A stretch of 64,000 bases of DNA from Jeotgalibacillus sp. ET6 (lineage in GTDB: Bacteria; Bacillota; Bacilli; Bacillales; Jeotgalibacillaceae): assembly GCF_029667115.1 (NCBI RefSeq), contig NZ_JARUIU010000004.1:62001-126000 (forward strand), written 5' to 3'. Shown here in pieces: positions 25,981 to 34,540 of the stretch. Position 1 is the stretch's first letter. The number at the start of each line of letters is the position of its first letter. The notes beneath the pieces were generated by a model. It was not told where the DNA came from. It worked only from the letters and a program-made list of their open reading frames with translations, and made no database searches. The translations under genes and the position numbers were made by a program.

Positions 25981-26916
25981 ATGCTTTATCATGAAGAACA
26001 GCAAAGAATAATGGTGAAAGTAATTGATTATATAGAAGAGCACCTGACAGAAGAGTTGTCTCTGCAGCATTTAGCCTCAAAATCGACGTATTCCACCTTT
26101 CATTTTCAGCGGCTGTTTAAAGAGATGATCGGAGAAACGCCAGCTGCGTATGTAAAGCGGATCAGGCTTGAGCATGCGGCTCATATGCTTATTTATGAGC
26201 GGCATCGCTCCATTACAGAAATCGGCATGAATTGCGGCTTTTCTTCGTTATCCTACTTTACGTACTCCTTTACAAACTATTTTAAAACGAGCCCGAAAAA
26301 TTGGAGGAACGGTGCCTACCTTGAACGTTTTCCAAGAGAATATGCAAATCGCAAGAAATCGAAAGTTCTCAGCAGAAAGTTGAAAGCAGACGAGGAGAAT
26401 GAGTCCTATAATGAATTTAAATGGCTCGATTTAAAAAAGGTGAAGGTGATTCGCCTTCCTGATGCTTATACAATTAATCGCTATCACATTGGCTCATATG
26501 TTGAAGGGATTCCTGAGGTATGGGAAGGTCTTTACCGCTGGGGGAAATCAAGAGAAATCATCTCGTCATCCACGCTCATGATCGGCATACCAAGAAACAA
26601 TCCGTATATTACCCCTCCCGAAAAAAGCTTTTATGACTGCCGGTTGGCGGTATCAGCTGTTGGAAACGAAGATGAAGAGCGTTTTTCGTTTAAAGGGGGA
26701 AGATACGTCCTGGTTGAATTTGATGAACCGGTTTGCTATGAGGACCGGGGGACGTTAATTGAGTGTTATTCAGAGCTGTACAGCTACTGGCTGCCGCAAT
26801 CCGGTTTCCGGTACCTTGGCAATCCCATTGAGCTTATCGAAATGAAGGAGGATGAGGATCAGCTTACACTTCAAACGCGGATCTACGCGATCGCCTTGCC
26901 CATCGAGCCTGACTAA
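25981..26916 (+). CDS. AraC family regulator with GyrI-like effector domain
   Basis: 311 residues. The N-terminal AraC helix-turn-helix pair spans about 8-105 (LSLQHLASKSTYSTFHFQRL; GMNCGFSSLSYFTYSFTNYF). The C-terminal GyrI-like small-molecule binding domain spans about 145-310 (VIRLPDAYTINRYHIGSYVE; YRYLGNPIELIEM-type end). This is the Rob/MarA-GyrI layout that senses amphipathic drugs. It is followed by a small membrane protein gene 16 bases later. Confidence 0.87.
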   Translation: MLYHEEQQRIMVKVIDYIEEHLTEELSLQHLASKSTYSTFHFQRLFKEMIGETPAAYVKRIRLEHAAHMLIYERHRSITEIGMNCGFSSLSYFTYSFTNYFKTSPKNWRNGAYLERFPREYANRKKSKVLSRKLKADEENESYNEFKWLDLKKVKVIRLPDAYTINRYHIGSYVEGIPEVWEGLYRWGKSREIISSSTLMIGIPRNNPYITPPEKSFYDCRLAVSAVGNEDEERFSFKGGRYVLVEFDEPVCYEDRGTLIECYSELYSYWLPQSGFRYLGNPIELIEMKEDEDQLTLQTRIYAIALPIEPD

Positions 26917-26932
26917 TTTGGAGGGATCGTAT

Positions 26933-27301
26933 ATGATCGCATACAGTTCACCTATTGCCGTGCTTTTTGGGGCAATTCTCTACATTATTTATGGCACAAT
27001 TTATTATTCCATCCTATTGAAGGATAAAAAGGGACAGAGCACCCCTCCCATTCATTACGTCATTTCTATTGTTATTGCTTTTATCAGTTCATTTCTTATC
27101 GGAATTCTGGTTCAAAGCACTGGTGCAGACGGAATGGCTCAGGGTGCACTCATTGGTTTTATCATTGGAGCCATCATCACACTTGTTTATTTTAAAAATT
27201 CCCTCTTTGGGCTAATCACGAAAAAGAATTTTACCATTGCAGCAGGGGATCACCTGATCATATTCACCCTGCTTGGAGCGTTACACGGATTTTTTATGTA
27301 G
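26933..27301 (+). CDS. Small four-helix membrane protein (DUF1761-like)
   Basis: 122 residues, four hydrophobic segments (about 8-28, 48-70, 76-95, 102-122). ATG 26933 has TTGGAGGGATCGTAT before it; the longer frame from 26852 overlaps the AraC gene and is rejected. Composition and spacing fit DUF1761 membrane proteins. Likely cotranscribed with the AraC/GyrI regulator. Confidence 0.7.
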   Translation: MIAYSSPIAVLFGAILYIIYGTIYYSILLKDKKGQSTPPIHYVISIVIAFISSFLIGILVQSTGADGMAQGALIGFIIGAIITLVYFKNSLFGLITKKNFTIAAGDHLIIFTLLGALHGFFM

Positions 27302-27364
27302 TACAGAGGGCAGAGTGAAAAGGGAATGTATAAAAGTGCCCCATTTACTCTGCCCATATCCTTG

Positions 27365-27814
27365 TCATTCGCAATTTTCCTCGCCCCCGGACAGATCCAG
27401 GCGGCAAGCCAATTCGTCCAGCAGTCTTCTGTAACGGATAAATTCTTCTTCATCCAGTCCCAGTACTTCATTAATTTTTGCAGGAATCTCCTGTGCATCC
27501 TCTTTTACAGCCCCGCCTTTTTCTGTCAGAGTGATCACAAGCTGACGTTCATCCTCAGGGTTGCGGGTTTTCTTTACATAGCCCATCTCAATTAATTTAT
27601 TTATTAAAGGCGTCAGCGTTCCGGAATCAAGCTGCAGGCGCTCTCCGATTGATTTTAATGGGATGAAATCCTGTTCCCATAGCACCAGCATGACGAGATA
27701 TTGGGGGTAGGTCAGGTTGAGGGGTGCCAATAAAGGACGGTACCGCTTGCTTATTTCCTTGGAAATGGCGTAAAACGGAAAGCATAATTGGTTGGATAAC
27801 GATAATGGATTCAA
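27365..27814 (-). CDS. ohrR: Organic hydroperoxide resistance regulator OhrR (MarR family)
   Basis: 149 residues from the TTG at 27814, which has AGGAGG 7 bases upstream; longer starts overlap the operator and are rejected. The single redox cysteine lies in NQLCFPFYAISKE (residue 11), aligning with Cys15 of B. subtilis OhrR. The winged helix includes LTYPQYLVMLVLWEQ and LQLDSGTLTPLINKLIEMGY. It represses divergent ohr until the cysteine is oxidised by organic hydroperoxide. Confidence 0.92.
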   Translation of the reverse strand: MNPLSLSNQLCFPFYAISKEISKRYRPLLAPLNLTYPQYLVMLVLWEQDFIPLKSIGERLQLDSGTLTPLINKLIEMGYVKKTRNPEDERQLVITLTEKGGAVKEDAQEIPAKINEVLGLDEEEFIRYRRLLDELACRLDLSGGEENCE

Positions 27815-27857
27815 AAAATCTCCTCCTGAGAGAAACATATAATTTGCAAATAAATTT

Positions 27858-27888
27858 AAGTTGTGTAAAATTAAATTGTACACAACTT
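27858..27888. promoter_or_regulatory. OhrR operator between ohrR and ohr
   Basis: AAGTTGTGTA and TACACAACTT are perfect inverted arms around AAATTAAATTG, giving a 31-bp dyad. The core resembles known OhrR operators (TACAATT-AATTGTA). It lies 33 bases before the ohr start and 44 before ohrR. Confidence 0.85.
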
Positions 27889-27920
27889 AAATATATCATA
27901 GTTTACAGGAGGAATCATGT

Positions 27921-28337
27921 ATGAAGAAACTATTTACTTCAACCGCAACAGCAGTCGGCGGACGTCAGGGACGCGTAACATCAGAAAGCGGCTCATTTGA
28001 CCTTCCACTGGCTATGCCAATGCCTGGTGCAGACACAAAAGGTGCAAGCAACCCGGAAGAGCTTTTCGCAGCAGGATACGCAGCATGCTTTGATTCAGCT
28101 ATGAACATCGTGGCGCAGCAAAAAAATATTCAGCACGAAGGCTCTGAAATCACAGCGCATGTATCCCTCAACAAAGGAGACGCAGGCTATATCCTTTCCG
28201 TTGAAATGGACGTATTGATTAAAGGAGTAGAAGAAGACGTGGCGCGCCAATTAGTAGAAGAAGGCCACCAGGTATGCCCTTACTCCAACGCAACTCGCGG
28301 CAATATGGATGTTAATTTTACGGTTCGTACAGCTTAA
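27921..28337 (+). CDS. ohr: Organic hydroperoxide resistance protein (Ohr)
   Basis: 138 residues, OsmC/Ohr fold. Reactive cysteines are Cys56 (AACFDSAM) and Cys119 (HQVCPYSNATRGN). The N-terminal LFTSTATAVGGRQGRV and Pro-Met-rich loop are typical of Ohr rather than OsmC. It reduces organic peroxides with lipoyl thiols as electron donor. Divergent from ohrR, preceded by its operator, and closed by a strong terminator. Confidence 0.95.
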   Translation: MKKLFTSTATAVGGRQGRVTSESGSFDLPLAMPMPGADTKGASNPEELFAAGYAACFDSAMNIVAQQKNIQHEGSEITAHVSLNKGDAGYILSVEMDVLIKGVEEDVARQLVEEGHQVCPYSNATRGNMDVNFTVRTA

Positions 28338-28351
28338 TTAATAAATGAATG

Positions 28352-28385
28352 AAGGGGCTGGGACAATGTCCCAGCCCCTTTTTTG
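28352..28385 (+). terminator. Strong terminator after ohr
   Basis: AAGGGGCTGGGAC and GTCCCAGCCCCTT pair perfectly around AAT, followed by TTTTTT. The core GGCTGGGAC/GTCCCAGCC recurs in the head hairpins of the 135-bp repeat. Confidence 0.92.
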
Positions 28386-28397
28386 AATAAAGAGTTA

Positions 28398-29916
28398 TTA
28401 ATTTCTTCTTCCTTTCGTAATAAACGATAGTAAAAACCTCACTGTAGAAACCCTTAAAGCAAGGATTGATAGTGTATAGACGGTTGCACCAACCAACGCT
28501 GCCGTGGCTGTATTTAAAAGGCTTGGCAGGGATGGGGTAAGTATTCTAAGAGTATACAAGGCTGTCATCATGATAATTACGGATAGTACAATTTTCAACA
28601 GATCCATCGTCAGGTCAAGTGAATTAAATCTACCCGTCAACTTAATGAAAAGGTAAAAACTTATAACAAAGTAAATCAAAGCTACTAATGAGGAGGCTAA
28701 AGGAATTCCTAAATAGCTATTCAGTGCTTTGGTTAAGAAAAAATTCAAAAAAATGTTCAGCAGTATAGACAGAAGTCCAATTCTTAGAATAATTTGACCT
28801 TTTTGCAGAGCGTAAAATCCTTTACTTAGTATAGCCTGCAGACTGAAGAAAAGAACGGAACCTATATAAAAATACGCTACGTTTGTAGTAGCCGCAGTCG
28901 CATCCTCTGTAAATTCTCCCCTTTGGTAAATCACCTCAATAATTGAAGGCATCAGCCACACTATACCTGCTAAAGCAGGAAGCAAAATGAGAGACAATAA
29001 GGAAAATCCTCTTTGCAGGCCCGACTTAAATAAGTCTGGATTTTTCGCTGACTGAGCTTTTGATAGCATTGGAAAAATAAGAGTCGCAATCGCTACCCCA
29101 ATTATGGCTTGTGGGAAATGAACCAGGTTTTTAGCATTATTAATATAGGTAACAGCTCCTTCAGGGAATTGACTGGCAAATATATTATCTACTGTTAAAT
29201 TAATTTGACCTATCATTACGGTAACCGCTACAGGAAAAAACACGATATAAAAATCTTTGATTTCTTTCCAATCCATTTTGCCCTTGAGGGTGTAGGTTCC
29301 TTTTTTAATATAGAAAAAAACTTTGATGAGAAGAGACAAAACGGTTCCAGCGACATACCCAAGAGCTATAGAATAAATGCCAAGAGTGTGCGCAAAAAGA
29401 ACAGTACTTAGGATCGAAGAGCTTATTACTACTATTTGAGAAAGAACTGATATGGTAAAGCGGCTATTCGAATCAAAATATGCTTCTAAAACTGCGTTCA
29501 TCCCCACTGCTGTGATTGAAGAAAAATAGATGATGGTTAGCAGTACGGCTGCTTCTAATGCTTGAGGATGTAAATCGCCATAGAGAATAGGAATGTAAAG
29601 AGGCGCCAAAGCAGCACCCAAAAGAGACAGGAAGATGCTAACTAAAAGAGTACCTTTCATTACCTGAGGATAAATGATAAGGTCCTCTTTCATTTTTTAC
29701 CGCATCAATGTAAGTGGGTACTAAAGCATTCTTCATACCGGTGTTTAGAAAAAGAATAACCATGTTTGCCATATTAAATGCTACAAAATAGGCATCTGTA
29801 CTTAAACTGACACCAAAGTAAAAAGAGACTGTCATATCTCTGAGCAATCCCGATATTTTTAAAAATATTGTGGCCATTAAAAAAAGCACACTATATAACC
29901 CAAAATTTGATCTCAC
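28398..29916 (-). pseudogene. MurJ/MVF-type lipid flippase, frameshifted
   Basis: An N-terminal part (29916 to about 29690; FGLYSVLFLMATIFLKISGL and RDMTVSFYFGVSLSTDAYF) and a C-terminal part (29693-28398; QVMKGTLLVSIFL... eleven or so helices) belong to one MurJ-like polytopic flippase of about 505 residues. They are out of frame at an A6 run near 29695-29700: A5 or A8 would restore the frame. I take GTG 29916 as start, with GAAGAGG 8 bases upstream. It could be a true pseudogene, a phase-variable gene or a base-calling error. It is probably a paralogue of the essential MurJ serving polysaccharide export. Confidence 0.8.
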
Positions 29917-30262
29917 GTTCAAAACCTCTTCAAAAAGATATATTGTTAGATTCACATAAAGTATTAATGTCTGAATAGTTAAGGTTACTGCGTATATAAA
30001 AAGTTCCTGATTAATATTAACACATTTATCCATTTAGGAATGAAGATAAAAAATTTAGCAGCTTTTAAACAGAACAGTTAATAATCAGAAGAATGAATAT
30101 TTAAGTAATTTAGTTTGGAACACAAATTCTAAGCTTTATAGCAGGTATAATTTTATCAAAGCTTTGAAGGTAAACTCTGTGGAGTTACAGAACTTCATAT
30201 AGACACCAAAATTTCATGAAATACAAGCAAATGGTTTAAATAAAAGTAAAAGGAGGCTCCAT
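29917..30262. other. AT-rich intergenic region before the HipA-like gene
   Basis: No ORF. A TATAAT hexamer at 30146-30151 with a TG-like extension (GCAGGTATAAT) is the best promoter candidate for the kinase/HIRAN pair. A small AACTC-TGTG-GAGTT hairpin lies at about 30173-30186. No HipB-like helix-turn-helix gene is present. Confidence 0.4.
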
Positions 30263-31147
30263 TTGAAAGATATATCAGATTGGCCAATTATAGGGTATGG
30301 AGAAAATAGTACGTTAGAAAAATTTGAAACTGTTTCTCCACAAGGGATTCAATACGTAATGAAATTTCCTAGACCATTTGATGGAATGAGAACAAACTGG
30401 GAGGATTTTAACGAAGTTATCGCATCAAAAATTGCAAAAATGCTGGATTTGTCATCTGTAAATGCTGAAATGGCTTATTATAAGGGTAGGCGTGGTTGCT
30501 TAATGAAACATTTTGGTCAATAAACAAAAGCAGAGGATAGAGAAACCATCGCCTCTCTAATGGCAGCTCAGTTTGAAAGTGAATACGAAAAGTTACATGG
30601 CTCGTCTCTTCCCAATCAAGAACGCATGAGAGCTTTTTTACTACTATTTGAACAATTTAAGCATTATAATATTTTGAAGGAAAACTTTGTTTACATGAAT
30701 TTATTTGATATATTAATTGGCAACCAGGATCGCCACGGTCATAATTGGCAGCTGCTATACAGGCAGGACAAAGTGTTTTCTAGTCCGTTATATGATAATG
30801 GTGCATCGTTAGGGTGGCAATTGCCGGATGAGCGATTAAAAATAATTTTAACTTCCCCTGAAGTAATGCATAGATTATATAAAAATACACTATTAAAGAT
30901 TGGGTTAGACAATAATCAGTCACCTAAAATAAAAGTAACATCTATTTTAGATTATTTATTTACTCAATACCCACAGTACTCAAATCGTTTCTTAGACAAA
31001 CTTGAAGCTTTTGATATTGATTATTTTGAGGAATACTGCAGTAACTTACCTTTAATTTCAGAAACCAGAAAGAAATTTCTTGTTCAATACATATCATATA
31101 GACAGCAACAGATAATAAAAAAACTGAAAGGAGGGTCTGCCAAATGA
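30263..31147 (+). pseudogene. HipA-like Ser/Thr kinase interrupted by one in-frame stop
   Basis: TTG 30263 has AGGAGG 6 bases upstream. The frame continues unbroken to 31147 except for TAA at 30521-30523. Before the stop: ATP-site lysine in YVMKFPRPF and an NEVIASKIAKMLDL helix. After it: the HipA catalytic loop LIGNQDRHGHNW and the metal-binding YDNGASLGW. At 294 codons it lacks HipA's N-terminal subdomain, as in HipT of HipBST. The stop follows CAA and may be a point nonsense change (for example TCA to TAA), a sequencing error, or leave two fragments. It overlaps the HIRAN gene by four bases. Confidence 0.82.
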
Positions 31148-31908
31148 TAAAGCAGAAATCACTTTTATTGATATGGAAGAACAAAAAAAATGATAGCTAC
31201 TATCATATCGGTACGTTGTCTTTTGACGGCAGCTTTTATACATTTGAATATTCAATAAAAAGTGACTCAACTCGAAATTTAAAAGCTGCAATTGAAAGTG
31301 GATATTCACACCATCCGGCATTTCCGGTATTGGACAAGATTTATAAATCAGACCATCTGTTTGAATCATTTAATCGTCGAATACCTGATCGATCGCGAAT
31401 AGGATACGAAGATTTTATGGGAGAGTTCAATTTATCCTTAAATTCAGATCGAATGGATATACTTCAAGCTACACGTGGCGCATTAGCAAATGATCCTTAT
31501 ACTTTTGAGCCGCCTTTACGCTTGTACAAGGATTCATTACGCGCTTCATTTTTCATAAACGGGATGCGTCACCAGACGTCTATTCATAAATCGTGGATGC
31601 ACGCAGTGAGCGCTGGAGATCTTTTAAAGTTGGAGTTGGAACCTGATAATATAGTGGATCCTTTTGCAGTGAAAATATTGACCGCCAATAACATTCATTT
31701 AGGGTACGTGCCCGGAATCTATAATAAAGCTTTGCACGCCTTGTTAAAACGTAATGTACCGCTTACTCTATTGGTACGTAAAATTCGGCCCGCGTTTTCA
31801 CCTCAATGGTGGATCGAAGTGCAATTTGAGGCACAAGTGAACGTAAGTGATACAGATTTACTTGAAAAAGCAAATTTACATCATTTACTTCACCGTGAGT
31901 CTGCATAA
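31144..31908 (+). CDS. HIRAN-domain protein with HipA-N/HipS-like N-terminus
   Basis: 254 residues. The C-terminal half (about 138-230) is a HIRAN domain: FINGMRHQTSIHK...LKLELEPDNIVDPFAVKIL and HLGYVPGIYNKALHALL. HIRAN binds DNA or RNA ends in helicases and nucleases. The N-terminal half (1-120: LIWKNKKNDSYYHIGTLSFD; LFESFNRRIPDRSR; DILQATRGALANDPYTFEP) follows the layout of the HipA N-subdomain 1 or HipS, where the LPDSP-like loop is IPDRS here. It overlaps the kinase by ATGA, so both act together; by analogy it may hold the kinase in check. A terminator follows. Confidence 0.78.
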   Translation: MIKQKSLLLIWKNKKNDSYYHIGTLSFDGSFYTFEYSIKSDSTRNLKAAIESGYSHHPAFPVLDKIYKSDHLFESFNRRIPDRSRIGYEDFMGEFNLSLNSDRMDILQATRGALANDPYTFEPPLRLYKDSLRASFFINGMRHQTSIHKSWMHAVSAGDLLKLELEPDNIVDPFAVKILTANNIHLGYVPGIYNKALHALLKRNVPLTLLVRKIRPAFSPQWWIEVQFEAQVNVSDTDLLEKANLHHLLHRESA

Positions 31909-31920
31909 ATAAGGAATAGC

Positions 31921-31962
31921 AAAAAGCGATTGACTCTCTAGGAGGGCTGATTGCTTTTTTAA
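31921..31962 (+). terminator. Terminator of the kinase/HIRAN operon
   Basis: AAAAAGCGATT pairs with GATTGCTTTTTT around a 19-base loop, marking the pair as a separate transcription unit. Confidence 0.8.
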
Positions 31963-32089
31963 TTTTGAAGACCTAAGAGAAAGTAGAACGTTGATCGCTT
32001 ATACAACCTTTTATCAATAAAAAAACTGTAAATTCAAAATAGTAATGTTAAAATAAGTAATTAAACAGCAATGGTCAAGGAGGGGTTCG

Positions 32090-32548
32090 GTGAAACTGGC
32101 AGAAGCGTTGATTTTACGAGCGGATTATCAAAAACGAATTGAACAATTGAGGCATCGCCTTATTCAGAATGCGAGAGTTCAGGATGGGGAAGAGCCGAAT
32201 GAAGACCCTAAGGATCTCCAAAAAGAGCTGCTTCAGATTTTAAAGCAGCTAAAGGAGCTTATTCAGGGAATTAATCGGACAAACCTTACAACCTCTTTTG
32301 ATGAAGAAAGATCGCTTGCAGATGCATTAACAGAGCGGGAGCTGATTGGACAGGAACGAAGGATTTTCAGTGAGCTTGCTGAACAGGCTTCTGTTCGTCA
32401 CGACCGGTATTCCCGTACGGAAATCAAGTCCGTGTCCACAATTAATGTGAAGAAAACACAAAAACGGGTGGATGATCTGTCACAGGAATATCGTCAGCTT
32501 GATACAAGAATTCAGGAATTAAACTGGTTGACCAGCTTGATTGAGTAG
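32090..32548 (+). CDS. DIP1984 family protein
   Basis: 152 residues, all-helical and highly charged, starting with KLAEALILRADYQKRIEQLR and including QDGEEPNEDP and INRTN, as in the DIP1984 family (DUF6847). The GTG start has AAGGAGG upstream. No catalytic motif is recognised; the family is of unknown function. A probable structured RNA begins at its stop codon and runs to a terminator at 32790, which suggests the protein and RNA work as a pair. Confidence 0.85.
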   Translation: MKLAEALILRADYQKRIEQLRHRLIQNARVQDGEEPNEDPKDLQKELLQILKQLKELIQGINRTNLTTSFDEERSLADALTERELIGQERRIFSELAEQASVRHDRYSRTEIKSVSTINVKKTQKRVDDLSQEYRQLDTRIQELNWLTSLIE

Positions 32549-32790
32549 GACAGCCTGCAGGTAGCGATGGAAAAGGCGAGTACCAACCCACCAATGGGAA
32601 AATTGGAAGGTAACTTAATGGTACGGGCTTAGGGGCAGCCCTAATGGTTCGAGTCCTGTCTAACACTGACGCCCATTACGGTTACATGATTACAAATGCG
32701 CATTTACATTTTACAACCTGGTACTGATTTTCCTATCGTGAGGGAGGGAACGGGGATCTAAACTTTCGGCATTTTGCCGGAAGTTTTTTT
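32548..32790 (+). ncRNA. Candidate structured RNA with a tRNA-like T-loop
   Basis: Folding by eye: GGACAG (32548-32553) pairs with CTGTCT (32656-32661), closing a multibranch unit. Inside it, GTACCA...TGGTAC (32579-32623) encloses ACC/GGT and CCAAT/ATTGG. GGGCT/AGCCC closes a 7-base loop (32625-32641). GGTTCGAGTCC (32646-32656) reads like a T-arm loop. About 100 further bases lead to a perfect terminator at 32760. No ORF is present. It directly abuts the DIP1984 gene. I know no Rfam family that I can safely assign. Confidence 0.55.
32760..32790 (+). terminator. Terminator after the DIP1984/RNA unit
   Basis: AAACTTTCGGCA pairs with TGCCGGAAGTTT around TTT, followed by TTTT. Confidence 0.9.
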
Positions 32791-32937
32791 AATGAAGAAT
32801 GTTTGTTATAGATGTTAGCTGCAAATCAAAAAAACCTTTGATTCTATATCATTTTCTGCTTGGCGCTTTCTTCTTTATAAGCTATGATAAGGATGTTAAT
32901 TTGACGAAATAATCTGAAAATAAAAGGAGGAAAAGGG

Positions 32938-33333
32938 ATGGGAAGACTGGTTCATTTTGAAATTCATGTAGATGATATGGAGAGAGCGAAAAAGTTTTAT
33001 GGGGAAGCATTTGGCTGGACGTATGAAGACTGGAGTGAATATACGGGGATGCCTTATTTTGGGGCTGTAACGGGCGATGACAGTGAAATGGGGGTAAACG
33101 GGGCACTCATGCAGCGTCAGGGTCCTCCACCAGAAGGAAATCAGGCGGTAAATGGATATGCCTGCACCATGATGGTCGAGGACTTTGATCAGACTGAAGA
33201 GATCATACTTGCGAATGGCGGCATCGTGGCGTTAGCCAAGCACGCGCTCCCGGGAATGGCATGGCAGGGATATTTTAAAGATACAGAAGGCAATATTTTT
33301 GGCATTCATCAGCCGGATGAGCAGGCAAAATAA
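32938..33333 (+). CDS. VOC/glyoxalase family protein
   Basis: 131 residues, AAGGAGG site before ATG. Two beta-alpha-beta-beta-beta modules: the first with VHFEIHVDDMERAKKFYGEAFGW, the second with ACTMMVEDFDQTEEIILANGG and DTEGNIFGIHQPD. Typical of bleomycin-resistance/glyoxalase proteins of unknown substrate. Monocistronic. Confidence 0.88.
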   Translation: MGRLVHFEIHVDDMERAKKFYGEAFGWTYEDWSEYTGMPYFGAVTGDDSEMGVNGALMQRQGPPPEGNQAVNGYACTMMVEDFDQTEEIILANGGIVALAKHALPGMAWQGYFKDTEGNIFGIHQPDEQAK

Positions 33334-33370
33334 GGAGGGGACCATCTTTGGATCGATCAAAGATGGCTTT

Positions 33371-33562
33371 TTAGATTAGCTCTTTATTCTTCTTATACGA
33401 GCGCTTAAGCGAGATAAAACTGGATACATACATGAGTAGAAATACTGTCAATAAGAATCCGGCGACTTCCGTCCAGTCACTCCAGGTTGCAGGAAATTGA
33501 AAAAAAATAAAGTACAAGCAGACAAAAATCAGAATAAAAGAGAGTGATTTCACAAGAATCAT
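33371..33562 (-). CDS. Small two-helix membrane protein, doubtful
   Basis: 63 residues from ATG 33562, with two hydrophobic segments (LSFILIFVCLYFIFF and EVAGFLLTVFLLMYVSSF) and a basic tail KRSYKKNKELI. The start lies just after the terminator of the mutT-like gene and has no clear ribosome binding site. The ORF extends upstream into the mutT-like gene, but that part is low-complexity and frame-shadow in character. Possibly real, but only composition supports it. Confidence 0.4.
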   Translation of the reverse strand: MILVKSLSFILIFVCLYFIFFQFPATWSDWTEVAGFLLTVFLLMYVSSFISLKRSYKKNKELI

Positions 33563-33564
33563 AA

Positions 33565-33600
33565 AGAAAAAAGCAAAGAGCGGGAGGGCTCCTTGCTTTT
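33565..33600 (-). terminator. Terminator of the Nudix gene
   Basis: On the minus strand AAAGCAAGGAG pairs with CTCTTTGCTTTTTT around CCCTCCCG. Confidence 0.8.
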
Positions 33601-34002
33601 TTATGATAGCACCTGCTTCATTACATCCCGAACCGCCGGAAGATCCGCTGGCGCCCAAACGAGTGATTCAAGGTTTTGGCGCGGCAGCCAGATAAGCTTT
33701 GAATGCTCGGTTGCCACAGGTGTGCCGCTAACAAGTTCAGCTTTGATTGAGATCAGGTGAATAATGAACGTATCGTACTCGTGTACATTTTCGTTGATGA
33801 TGTCATGCGCTTTAATGGTGCATAGGAGCTCCTCTTCAATTTCTCTTTCCAGTGCCTCCTGCAACTGTTCACCATTTTCCACTTTGCCGCCTGGGAATTC
33901 CCACATATTTGGGATCAGCATGTCGTGAGAGCGCAGTGCGCACAGAATTTCGTCCTTCTCGTTTTCAATAACTGCAGCGACTACTTGGACTGTTTTCTTC
34001 AT
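33601..34002 (-). CDS. Nudix hydrolase, MutT/8-oxo-dGTP type
   Basis: 133 residues. Complete Nudix box GGKVENGEQLQEALEREIEEEL (G-x5-E-x7-R-E-x2-E-E, residues about 38-59), preceded by LIPNMWEFPGGK as in 8-oxo-dGTP diphosphatases. Sanitises oxidised nucleotides or related substrates. A MazG-type house-cleaning gene lies just upstream on the same strand, 46 bases away. Confidence 0.9.
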   Translation of the reverse strand: MKKTVQVVAAVIENEKDEILCALRSHDMLIPNMWEFPGGKVENGEQLQEALEREIEEELLCTIKAHDIINENVHEYDTFIIHLISIKAELVSGTPVATEHSKLIWLPRQNLESLVWAPADLPAVRDVMKQVLS

Positions 34003-34048
34003 AAAGACAGCTCCTGATCAATAAAATTTATTATGTACATGGTCGCGC

Positions 34049-34378
34049 TTAACGGGACCTTTCAGCCTGCCTGCTGTTTTTAACAGGATACTTCAATCCG
34101 TTCTTCTTAATTTTTTCTCTCACGATTTCCTCCACATCCAAGTTCAGCTCACTGCATAGAGTCAATGAGTAAATCAGGACATCCGCAATTTCTTCTTTAA
34201 TGTTTTCCATGTTCTGTTCAATGGCTTGCTCGTTACTTCTCCACTGAAAGTCTTCTAACAGCTCTGCTGCTTCTATTGAAATGGAAATGGCGAGGTCTTT
34301 TGGATTATGCGATTTATTCCAGTTCCTCTCCTCACGAAATTCATTTATGGCTTGCATCAGATCATCTAATTGAGTCAT
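34049..34378 (-). CDS. MazG-like nucleotide pyrophosphohydrolase
   Basis: 109 residues, RS21-C6/MazG type. Metal-binding EAAELLEDFQW (about 38) and EEIADVLIYSLTLC (about 64) acidic motifs are both present. Hydrolyses dNTPs or modified nucleotides. Adjacent to the Nudix gene in the same direction. Confidence 0.9.
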   Translation of the reverse strand: MTQLDDLMQAINEFREERNWNKSHNPKDLAISISIEAAELLEDFQWRSNEQAIEQNMENIKEEIADVLIYSLTLCSELNLDVEEIVREKIKKNGLKYPVKNSRQAERSR

Positions 34379-34540
34379 CCGCTTCAGTCCTTTTTGTTTA
34401 CTCTTATCCTATCACACTGCTTTTTTAAAAATAGACTTTGTCGAACATTCACGATTTAATGAGATCATTTGAATCTATTTTGGGCGCACGTTCGTATGTA
34501 AAAGATCATGATCGTTTATTTCATCAAAAGGGGGTTGAAA

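Noticed and set aside
32548-32661. A genuine tRNA gene with an intron
   Set aside because: T-stem pairing fails, no proper anticodon arm or acceptor of seven pairs, no CCA end.
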